Positions 29,238 to 36,830 of a stretch of DNA of 64,000 bases are shown in pieces (within the stretch, counting starts at the first letter, position 1; every line of letters starts with the position of its first letter). A model generated the notes under the pieces. It was not told the origin of the DNA and searched no databases. It saw nothing but the letters and a program-made list of their open reading frames with translations. Source of the DNA: Blastomonas ursincola (GTDB lineage Bacteria; Pseudomonadota; Alphaproteobacteria; Sphingomonadales; Sphingomonadaceae); NCBI RefSeq assembly GCF_013607875.1, contig NZ_VDES01000001.1:910316-974315 (forward strand), in the 5' to 3' direction. The translations under genes and the position numbers were made by a program.

Positions 29238-29656
29238 TCGTCGGTGCGGAAACCGAAGCCCCGACCCTTCAGCCGCCAGTTGGCATAGAGGAGAAGCGAA
29301 CAGCCGAGCTGGATGGTGGCCAGGGTCGCCACACCCAGCATGAATTCGCTTCTGGCCAGTCCGACCGCCGCAATGATGCACGCGGTCACCGCAAGCCCCG
29401 CCAGATTGCCCCAATAGACGCTGACCGCATGCCCCTGACGCTGGAAATCGTCGAGCCCCTTCCAGAACGGCAAGGCAAGCGCGAAGACCGCAGCGAAGCC
29501 GACCAGCATGAAGCCCAGCGCCACCCAGCCGCCATCATCGATACCCCACGCGCGCAAGCCCGCCTTGGCCGCCAGCGCGGCAAGCACAATCGCAAGGGTG
29601 ATGGCCACCATCCTGACCGATCGGGACGCCTGTTTCGCGGAATATGTGCTTGGCAT
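29234..29656 (-). CDS. Four-helix membrane protein paired with the XRE regulator
   Basis: A 140-residue protein with four membrane helices (about residues 13-35, 41-63, 77-98 and 102-125). Pairing of a small XRE regulator with a small membrane protein is common in bacteria, but the function is not known. The start is the ATG at 29656, which has only a weak AGGG upstream. Confidence 0.75.
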   Translation of the reverse strand: MPSTYSAKQASRSVRMVAITLAIVLAALAAKAGLRAWGIDDGGWVALGFMLVGFAAVFALALPFWKGLDDFQRQGHAVSVYWGNLAGLAVTACIIAAVGLARSEFMLGVATLATIQLGCSLLLYANWRLKGRGFGFRTDE

Positions 29657-29672
29657 GGATGTTCGCCCTAAA

Positions 29673-29724
29673 AATGTAAGAACCTTTTGACATTGCCGCA
29701 TGGATGTTAAAACTTTTTTACATT
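29673..29724 (-). promoter_or_regulatory. Two tandem operator-like repeats upstream of the XRE pair
   Basis: Two 22-bp copies start at 29673 and 29703 and match at 17 of 22 positions. Each is an imperfect dyad of AATGTAA-type and TTACATT-type halves. The centres are 30 bp apart, about three helical turns, so two repressor dimers would bind on the same face. The rest of the 29657-29946 gap contains no gene. Confidence 0.7.
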
Positions 29725-29946
29725 CGGGCCTTTCGCATGACTTTGCACCGGGAGCCGGGATATTGCGAGAAGTCCCCGTATCGGCAGCGTGTTGCCTTCC
29801 ATCGCCCCGAACGGGCATCGGATCCCATTTGATTCACGACTGCGATTTTCGATGCGCAGCCGCGGTGCCTAGGCAATGAACGCGGTGCTTTGGAATGAAT
29901 GACGCCGGCAAAGGCGCGGTATCAACGCCTTCGGTGCCTCCGGCGA

Positions 29947-31107
29947 TCATTCGTTCATCAAGTCAGGATATTCCCAGCGATAGGGCACGCCTGTTTCTCC
30001 GAGCACGCTGCGCACCAGCTTTGGAAAGGCCCTTTCGGCGCGGACATCGTTCGAGAGGATCAGCACGCACCGACGGCTCGCCTGCAGGCAGACCAGAGTG
30101 TTAGCGGTCGTGTCGTTATGCCCGCCCTTGTACCAGCCCGGCCCCTGAGGCCCCGTAAAGCCGATCACGCCCAACCCGGCCCTGGCCTGCGGGCGATCGT
30201 TTTCGGATGCGTCGGGCAGCAGGGTAGGGAACTGCTGGCGGGTGGTGATCGGTAGCGTTGCCTCCGGATAGATTGCCTGCCTTTCTGGAGGCAGGCCATC
30301 CCCGCGCACCATATGGGCCGCCATCCGCGCCATATCGGCTATTGTCGTGTCCATCGAACCTGCGGCACGGACGCGGCTGCGTTCGTCATGCGGCTCGACC
30401 TTGCCGTCAGCATCCCAGCCATCGGCAAGATTGTCGGCAAATGCTGTCTGCCATTTCAGGCTTGTGCGGGTCATACCCAACGGGCCGAAAAAGCGGCGCT
30501 GCAGCTCCTGCTCGACGTCGATCCCCAGCCCCCGCTCCAGGCCGAACTGCAGGAGCATGATCCCCTCGCCCGAATAGGCATAACGAGTGCCGGGATCGAA
30601 ATGGATGCGCAAGCGACCGTCCGGTTCGAGAAAGGCGAAATTGGCAAAGCCGGTGGAGTGGTTCAGCGCCATGCGCGGGGTGATCGAGCGCCAGCGTTCA
30701 TCCGATGCCAGATCGCCCCAATGGCCATAGGCATCGACATTTCCGTAGCTAGGCAGGGGATCAGGCAACAATTCCGCAATCGGTCGGTCCAGATCGATCC
30801 GGCCTTCTGCTGCGAGCTGGATCACCAGATAGCCGAACACGGCCTTGGTAAGCGAGGCTCCGTACATCACGGTGTCCGGCACTAGCGGTTCGCCCCTGGC
30901 ATTGCGCACTCCGTAAGCGCGAACGGCGCTCACTTGACCGTTATCGATCACGGCAATGGCGAGGCCTTTGGCCCCCGTTTGCGCCATTGCCTCGCGTGCG
31001 GCCTGATCCAATGCTGGCAAAATGTCCTGGGCCATAGCACCGATTGCAATACTGACAGCCGCAACAAGGCTGCACGCTATCGCCATCAATTGCATGATCT
31101 GCTTCAA
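29947..31107 (-). CDS. Serine hydrolase of the class C beta-lactamase family
   Basis: A 386-residue protein with signal peptide (cleavage near IGAMAQ). The catalytic SLTK is at residues 85-88, a YSGEG motif takes the Tyr position, and GGHND the last motif. It is likely a periplasmic esterase or D-amino-peptidase rather than a penicillinase. A TTG start at 31107 is supported by AGAGGA seven bases upstream; the next ATG is 19 bases away. Confidence 0.87.
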   Translation of the reverse strand: MKQIMQLMAIACSLVAAVSIAIGAMAQDILPALDQAAREAMAQTGAKGLAIAVIDNGQVSAVRAYGVRNARGEPLVPDTVMYGASLTKAVFGYLVIQLAAEGRIDLDRPIAELLPDPLPSYGNVDAYGHWGDLASDERWRSITPRMALNHSTGFANFAFLEPDGRLRIHFDPGTRYAYSGEGIMLLQFGLERGLGIDVEQELQRRFFGPLGMTRTSLKWQTAFADNLADGWDADGKVEPHDERSRVRAAGSMDTTIADMARMAAHMVRGDGLPPERQAIYPEATLPITTRQQFPTLLPDASENDRPQARAGLGVIGFTGPQGPGWYKGGHNDTTANTLVCLQASRRCVLILSNDVRAERAFPKLVRSVLGETGVPYRWEYPDLMNE

Positions 31108-31314
31108 AAAGCGATCCTCTGACTGCTGGCAAATCCGTGGCGCGTGCTCGCCATTTGCTCGAACAGCGGAATGTCGGTTTGCTCTGGTTAACCCAGTGTA
31201 GAAATTTCTGCGGCAAGAGAAAAGACAAGCAATGGCTCGGCAATACAGCCGCGCAGGACCGCAAAGACGCGGCAGTTGAACCGGCGATGTCGAGATAATG
31301 CAGGACAGTTGGAC

Positions 31315-32400
31315 ATGAAGAATTTGGAGACCTCCAACGATACATCCGCCTTCGAGCTGCCTGCGGAACTCGACGCGCAGGGCAGGCTCACGGCGGCCTG
31401 CGCCGCCGCAGCGCTAGCGCGGATGGAGGCGCATGGGCTGGTCATGCTCACCGGTCTGCTGTCCGACGCGGAAGCCGAAACCGGGCTGGAGCTGATCCGT
31501 CAGACCATCGATGATCCGAACCGCCAGCGCTGCGCCTTTGCCAGCGAGACCGACAATCGCTATGTGCGCCGCGATTTCTGCTCGCTGCCCGCAACGCCGC
31601 CGGTGACCGATTTCGTCGCGACGCTCGCGCAGCGGCTCGAAGCAGTGCTCGCACATTATTGCGACCGTGCGCATCCGCTGCTCGAGGCCACCACGCTGAC
31701 CAGCTATCGCGGCTCCTCGCACCAGTATATCCATCGCGATCCCAGCGGCGTGATCAGCCTGTTCGCGGCGGTGGAGGACGTGTCCGAGCAGCAGGGCGGG
31801 ACGGTTTTCGTCCCCGGCACGCAGCTGTTCGATGGTGCCGCGCCGAAGCATGGCGATAGCGCGCTGGAGCGGATGGAGCTGTTCCGCATCGGCTGCAACT
31901 GGCGCATCCTGAAGCACAATCTGGCCAAGCTGTGGGCCATGCGCCGCGACAATGACGCGCCGCTCGCGCCGGGCGAGTTTGGCGACCGAGTGTTCTCGCG
32001 CATCTGGGACGAGCACCAGCCCAATCTGCTGCGGTTCGTGCTCGGCAAGAATTCGCAGTTCAGCCTGCGCATGCTCGGACCTGGCCGCTTGCTGAAGCTG
32101 GTCCGCCAGCGCGCCGAACGTGACCGCGAGTTCCGGCTTGTCTCCACCGCGCCGCGCAAGGGCACGGTGATCCTCTACCAGAGCGACATGCTGCACGCCG
32201 GGCCCGACAACCGCTCGGCCGAGCCCCGGCGGCTGTTCAGCATGAGCCTGGCGCGCGAGGCCATCTCGGCGAAGCGCTGGCACGACGGCTATTCGCCGCA
32301 CCCCAGCCTGATCGCTCAGCCACTGAGCTTCGGCGACCTGCTCGACCGGCGCGTCGGCGCGCAGGAGCAGCGCGAGGGCGACTTTCGAATCGCGAGTTGA
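31315..32400 (+). CDS. Phytanoyl-CoA dioxygenase (PhyH)-family protein
   Basis: A 361-residue Fe(II)/2-oxoglutarate dioxygenase fold. YIHRDPSG gives His140 and Asp142 of the facial triad, and SDMLHAGPDNRS supplies the distal His and the Arg for 2-oxoglutarate. The substrate cannot be deduced. The ATG at 31315 is chosen over an in-frame TTG at 31276. The gene is divergent from the serine hydrolase. Confidence 0.78.
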   Translation: MKNLETSNDTSAFELPAELDAQGRLTAACAAAALARMEAHGLVMLTGLLSDAEAETGLELIRQTIDDPNRQRCAFASETDNRYVRRDFCSLPATPPVTDFVATLAQRLEAVLAHYCDRAHPLLEATTLTSYRGSSHQYIHRDPSGVISLFAAVEDVSEQQGGTVFVPGTQLFDGAAPKHGDSALERMELFRIGCNWRILKHNLAKLWAMRRDNDAPLAPGEFGDRVFSRIWDEHQPNLLRFVLGKNSQFSLRMLGPGRLLKLVRQRAERDREFRLVSTAPRKGTVILYQSDMLHAGPDNRSAEPRRLFSMSLAREAISAKRWHDGYSPHPSLIAQPLSFGDLLDRRVGAQEQREGDFRIAS

Positions 32401-32419
32401 TCTTCAGCGCCCGAATGGT

Positions 32420-32502
32420 CGTCACCCCCGCGAACGCGGGGGTCCCGCTTCAATCGTCATCGTCAGGACAGGAGCGGGAATCCCGCGTTCGCGGGAATGA
32501 CG
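32420..32502. repeat. Paired G+C-rich hairpin repeat, copy 2 of 4
   Basis: The same arrangement as at 538: CCCCCGCGAACGCGGGGG, a spacer, then TCCCGCGTTCGCGGGA. It lies between the PhyH-type gene and the end of vanR. A separate 8-bp hairpin CCCCTCCC/GGGAGGGG lies at 32548-32568. Confidence 0.85.
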
Positions 32503-32602
32503 GGCTACGAGGTCGGGGGAGAAACGAGCGTCCGATTTTTACGCGTTCCCCTCCCTTCCAGGGAGGGGAGCTTCGTGTGCGCGCATCAACGCTGCCACCC
32601 CC

Positions 32603-33292
32603 TCAAACCGTCCCCACCAACGGCATCAGCCCGGGGTTGAGCGCGGCCCGCGCGTGCTGGCGCATGCGCTGTTCGGCCTCGTCGGCGCGGCCCGAGAGGA
32701 TCGCGTCGGCGACTGCGAGATGCTCCTCGTGCGCGGCCTTGAGGTTCGTGTGTGCATTGGCGAGATCGTCCCAGTCGAGCGCCAGCGCAGCAGCCGAGGC
32801 CAGCGGCAGGTGGTTGTTGCGCGACAAGGCCACCCCGATCGCGCTGTTGCCGCTCGCGTCGAGCAGCAGGTCGTGAAACGCCAGATTGTAGCTGTAGAAG
32901 CGGTCGATATCCTCGGGGGCAAAGCTGTCGCCCGCGAACAGCGCATCGCCCTCGGCCAGCACCGCCTTCAGCCTGCGCGCAAAGCCGGAGGGAATCGGGC
33001 GTGATGCGATCAGCCGCACCGCCAGTCCTTCGAGCACGCCGCGCACCTCGATCGCATCGTCGATCTGGCCAGGCGTCACCCCGCGCGCCGCATAACCGCG
33101 CCGCCCGAGCTTCGCCACCAGCCCTTCCTGCTCCAGCGTGCGCAGCGCGGTGCGAACCGGCATGCGCGAGACGCCGAAACGCTCGGCCGTCGCGATTTCG
33201 GCGATGCGCGCGCCGTCGGGAATCTCGCCGGAAACGATCATCTTGCGCAGGGCAAAGAGCACGCGCTGGCCGGGCTTCATCGGGGCAGTCAT
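32603..33292 (-). CDS. vanR: GntR/FCD-family repressor of vanillate genes
   Basis: A 229-residue FadR-type regulator. The winged HTH (about residues 8-75) contains AERFGVSRMPVRTALRTLEQEG, quoted in part, and the FCD ligand domain has the metal-binding Asp and His positions (FYSYNLAFHDLLL, EHLAVADAI). It is divergent from vanA, and the exact VanR operator lies between the two. By analogy with Caulobacter and Acinetobacter, vanillate releases the repressor. The ATG at 33292 has AGGG upstream. Confidence 0.85.
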   Translation of the reverse strand: MTAPMKPGQRVLFALRKMIVSGEIPDGARIAEIATAERFGVSRMPVRTALRTLEQEGLVAKLGRRGYAARGVTPGQIDDAIEVRGVLEGLAVRLIASRPIPSGFARRLKAVLAEGDALFAGDSFAPEDIDRFYSYNLAFHDLLLDASGNSAIGVALSRNNHLPLASAAALALDWDDLANAHTNLKAAHEEHLAVADAILSGRADEAEQRMRQHARAALNPGLMPLVGTV

Positions 33293-33364
33293 GCCGCCCT
33301 GTTTAGCCTGTGCGCCCGCACCGACAAGCCCCCGCATCCGCCTTGCAACGCTCCTCAAACTGCA

Positions 33365-33380
33365 TTATTGGATCCAATAA
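33365..33380. promoter_or_regulatory. VanR operator
   Basis: TTATTGGATCCAATAA is a perfect 16-bp palindrome and contains ATTGGATCCAAT, the operator described for Caulobacter VanR. It lies 25 bases before the vanA start and between the divergent vanR and vanA genes. Confidence 0.88.
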
Positions 33381-33404
33381 CGATTTATCTCAGGAGAGGC
33401 ACCG

Positions 33405-34484
33405 ATGGCCACCGCCCCCGATCTGGAAGAGCGCAGCGCCGCGCACACCGCCGCGCCGTGGCCGCGCAACGCATGGTATGTCGCCTGCACGCCCGACGAG
33501 ATCGAAGGCAAGCCGCTCGGCCGCAAGATCTGCGGCGAGCCGATGGTGTTCTTTCGCGGGCGCGAAGGCAAGGTCGCGGCGCTCGAGGATTTCTGCCCGC
33601 ATCGCGGCGCGCCGCTTTCTCTCGGTTTCGTCCGCGATGGCGCGCTGGTCTGCGGCTATCATGGCCTGGCAATGGGCTGCCATGGCAAGACCGAGGGCAT
33701 GCCCGGCCAGCGCGTCGGCGGTTTCCCCCCGATCCGCACCTTTCCGGTGATCGAGCGCTATGGCTTCATCTGGGTCTGGCCGGGCGATGCCGATGCGGCC
33801 GATCCCGCCAAGCTCAGGCACCTCGAATGGGCCGAGGACGAAGGCTGGGCCTATGGCGGCGGCCTGTACCACATCCAGTGCGATTACCGGCTGATGATCG
33901 ATAACCTGATGGACCTGACGCACGAGACCTATGTCCATTCGACCAGCATCGGGCAGAAAGAGATCGACGAGGCCCCGGTCAAGACCCGGCTGGTCGGCGA
34001 CGAGGTGGTGACCAGCCGCTTCATGGACGCGATCGACCCGCCGCCGTTCTGGGCGATGGCACTGCGCGGCGCGGGCCTGCCCGATAGCGGCCCGGTCGAT
34101 CGCTGGCAGCTCTGCCATTTCCACCTGCCGAGCAGCGTCGAGATCGAGGTCGGCGTCGCCCCGGTCGGCGAAGGCGGCTACGAGGCCCCGCTCGAGCGCA
34201 AGGCCTATTCGGTGGTGGTCGATTTCATGACGCCCGAGACCGAAGGCTCGCACTGGTATTTCTGGGGCATGGCCCGCCGCTTCGCGGTCGACGATGCTGA
34301 GCTGACCACCACCATCCGCGACGGCCAGGGCAAGATCTTCGCCGAGGACATGGAGATGCTCGAGCGCCAGCAGAAGAATCTCGACCTCTATCCCGACCGC
34401 CGCCTGCTGCTGCTCAATATCGACGCGGGCGGCGTCCGCTCGCGCCGCCTGATAGAGCAGGCGATTGCGGCGGAGTCGGGTTGA
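33405..34484 (+). CDS. vanA: Vanillate O-demethylase oxygenase subunit
   Basis: A 359-residue Rieske non-heme iron oxygenase. The Rieske centre is CPHRGAPL and CGYHG; the iron site is in DLTHETYVH; QKEIDEAPVKTR and QCDYRLMIDNLMD are near-diagnostic of VanA. It demethylates vanillate to protocatechuate, releasing formaldehyde. AGGAG precedes the ATG. No vanB reductase gene is adjacent, so electrons must come from a reductase encoded elsewhere. Its product feeds the lig genes. Confidence 0.93.
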   Translation: MATAPDLEERSAAHTAAPWPRNAWYVACTPDEIEGKPLGRKICGEPMVFFRGREGKVAALEDFCPHRGAPLSLGFVRDGALVCGYHGLAMGCHGKTEGMPGQRVGGFPPIRTFPVIERYGFIWVWPGDADAADPAKLRHLEWAEDEGWAYGGGLYHIQCDYRLMIDNLMDLTHETYVHSTSIGQKEIDEAPVKTRLVGDEVVTSRFMDAIDPPPFWAMALRGAGLPDSGPVDRWQLCHFHLPSSVEIEVGVAPVGEGGYEAPLERKAYSVVVDFMTPETEGSHWYFWGMARRFAVDDAELTTTIRDGQGKIFAEDMEMLERQQKNLDLYPDRRLLLLNIDAGGVRSRRLIEQAIAAESG

Positions 34485-34554
34485 GGCGGTAACCCGCGCA
34501 CTATCTACATCATTGTCAGTAGACGTGCGCTGATTGGTTGATAAGGTGCGCGCC

Positions 34555-36699
34555 ATGCGTGTCTTCAAACGTCTGGCGCTCAGCCTTCTCGTCCTAGTCG
34601 TCGTAACCGCCATCGCCCTTGCGGTGTGGGAACCGCTGGTCGCCGAATCGGGCAAGGCCCCGGCGTCGCGCAAATATGACGTCGAGATCGTCCGCGACGA
34701 TTTCGGCGTGCCGCATATCTTCGGCAAGACCGATGCCGATGTCGCCTATGGCGTCGCCTATGCGCATAGCGAGGACGATTTCTCGACCATCCAGGAAGTC
34801 GCCGCGATGACCCGCGCGCGCACCGGCGCGATGACCGGTCAGGACGGCGCCAAGGTCGATTTCGCCGCGCATCTGCTCGACATTCGCGGCACCGTCGATC
34901 GCAAGTACGATACGCTGCCCGCCGACATCCGCGCGCTGCTCGATGCCTATGCCGCGGGCCTCAACCATTATGCCGACAAGCACCCCGAAGAGGTGCGCCT
35001 GTCCGGCCTGTTCCCGCTCGAAGGTCGTGACATCGCCGCCGGCTTCGTGCTGCGCTCGCCCTTCTTCTTCGGGCTCGATTCGGTGCTCGGCGCGCTGGTC
35101 GAGGGCAAGGACCTGCCGATCGAGGGCGGGCCGAAGCTCTCCGGCAAGGAAGTCGCGCGCGTCACCCCGATCGGACCCGAGCCCGACATGAACGGATCGA
35201 ACGCCTTTGCCGTCGCCCCGGCGCGGTCGACCGACAATGTCACGCGGCTGATCTCGAACTCGCACCAGCCCTGGCGCGGCGGCGTCGCCTGGTACGAGCT
35301 GGTGGTGCATTCGGAAGAGGGCTGGGACTTTGCCGGCGCGACCTTCCCCGGATCGCCCTATCCGTTTCTGGGCCATAATAAGTATCTGGGCTGGACCAAC
35401 ACGGTCAACCGGCCCGACCTGATCGACGTCTACAAGCTGGAGCTGAACGACGACAGGACGCAGTACCGGCTCGACGGCCAGTGGCGTGACCTCGAATCGC
35501 AGCGCGTCTGGCTGAAGGTGAAGATGGGGCCGTTCACGCTGCCCGTGCCGCAGACCGTCTATCGCTCGGTGCACGGCCCGGTGATCCTGAACGACAAGGG
35601 CGCGTTCGCGATCCGCTATGCCGGGATCGACGAGTTGAAGATGCTCGAGCAATATTTCCGCATCAACAAGGCGCGCGATTTTGCCGAATGGCAGAAGGCG
35701 ATGGCGATCCAGGGCGTGCCCGCGACCAATTTCATATATGCCGATGCCAAGGGCAATATTGCCATGGCGTACAACGCGCTGTTCCCTGCGCGCAAGCCGG
35801 GGGCGAACTGGCGCGGCGTGCTGCCGGGCGACCGCAGCGACCTCATCTGGAAGACGCACCTGCCCTGGGACCGGGTGCCGTTGCTGGTCAATCCGGCCTC
35901 CGGGTACATCATGAACGCCAACAACACGCCGTTCGTCGCGGCAGGGCCGGGCGACGAGCTCGATCGCGCCAGCTTCTCGGCGCTGATGGGCATCGAGGAC
36001 GACATGACCAACCGCGCACGCCAGGCGATCAAGCTGTTCGAGGCGGCGGGGCAGATCGATGCGGCGACGCTGGCGCGGATCAAATATGATGTCGGCTATG
36101 ACAAGTCGGATTATGCCACCGGCTGGATCAACGCGCTGCTGGCGGTCAAGCCCGATGGCGACAAGCGCATTCCGCAAGCGCAGGCGCTGCTGCGCGCCTG
36201 GGACTGGCAGATGGACGGCAAGGGCAAGGGCGATGCCCTGGCGCTGATGCTGATGCGTCCGGCGATGCGACAGAGCTATCGCCGCCTGCCTTTGCCCGAT
36301 CCGCGCGAGGAGCTGGTCGCGGCGATCGATCATCTCGAGAAATATTTCAGGACGCTCGACCCCAAGCTCGGCACTGTGCTGCGGCTGCGCCAGGGCAAGG
36401 TCGACCTGCCGATGGACGGCGGATCGGACACGCTGCGCGCGGCGACGCTCTGGGATGTCGACGAGGAGGACGGCCGCTTTGCCGTGCGCCACGGCGACAG
36501 CTTCATCCAGTTCGTCGAATGGGACAAGGACGGGAATGTCAGCTCGCGCTCGATCCAGCCCTTCGGCGCGGCGACAACCCGGCCCGACAGCCCGCATTAT
36601 GCCGACCAGGCCAAGCTGTTCGTCGAACACCAGACGAAGCCCGTCTATTTCACCCGGCAAGCCCTGATGCCGCATGCCAAGCGGCGCTATCGCCCGTGA
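34555..36699 (+). CDS. Penicillin acylase-family N-terminal nucleophile hydrolase
   Basis: A 714-residue precursor with a signal/anchor helix (residues 8-25). The alpha subunit runs to about residue 214 and the mature beta subunit begins at Ser215 in GSNAF, the autocatalytic nucleophile. It would hydrolyse an amide in the periplasm, possibly an acyl-homoserine lactone or a beta-lactam side chain. The ATG at 34555 is preferred over an upstream TTG. Confidence 0.9.
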   Translation: MRVFKRLALSLLVLVVVTAIALAVWEPLVAESGKAPASRKYDVEIVRDDFGVPHIFGKTDADVAYGVAYAHSEDDFSTIQEVAAMTRARTGAMTGQDGAKVDFAAHLLDIRGTVDRKYDTLPADIRALLDAYAAGLNHYADKHPEEVRLSGLFPLEGRDIAAGFVLRSPFFFGLDSVLGALVEGKDLPIEGGPKLSGKEVARVTPIGPEPDMNGSNAFAVAPARSTDNVTRLISNSHQPWRGGVAWYELVVHSEEGWDFAGATFPGSPYPFLGHNKYLGWTNTVNRPDLIDVYKLELNDDRTQYRLDGQWRDLESQRVWLKVKMGPFTLPVPQTVYRSVHGPVILNDKGAFAIRYAGIDELKMLEQYFRINKARDFAEWQKAMAIQGVPATNFIYADAKGNIAMAYNALFPARKPGANWRGVLPGDRSDLIWKTHLPWDRVPLLVNPASGYIMNANNTPFVAAGPGDELDRASFSALMGIEDDMTNRARQAIKLFEAAGQIDAATLARIKYDVGYDKSDYATGWINALLAVKPDGDKRIPQAQALLRAWDWQMDGKGKGDALALMLMRPAMRQSYRRLPLPDPREELVAAIDHLEKYFRTLDPKLGTVLRLRQGKVDLPMDGGSDTLRAATLWDVDEEDGRFAVRHGDSFIQFVEWDKDGNVSSRSIQPFGAATTRPDSPHYADQAKLFVEHQTKPVYFTRQALMPHAKRRYRP

Positions 36700-36830
36700 T
36701 TGCGCTTGAAACCGGTTCGCCAAGGCTTATGGTTTCGATCAGCAACCCGAAGGCGGCACCGGCGCTCCTGCATCAGCCGGTGACACCCGACAGAACAGAC
36801 AAACTTGCTCCCAAGAGAGGCTCCATATCC

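Noticed and set aside
29947-31107. A true beta-lactamase resistance gene
   Set aside because: It has the class C fold but a YSG motif in place of YxN and a size and context typical of esterase-type relatives.
31276-31314. TTG start 39 bases upstream for the PhyH-type gene
   Set aside because: No convincing Shine-Dalgarno, and the ATG at 31315 gives a normal N-terminus.
34594-36723. 709-codon minus-strand ORF opposite the penicillin acylase
   Set aside because: Shadow of a gene with a clear nucleophile motif on the plus strand.
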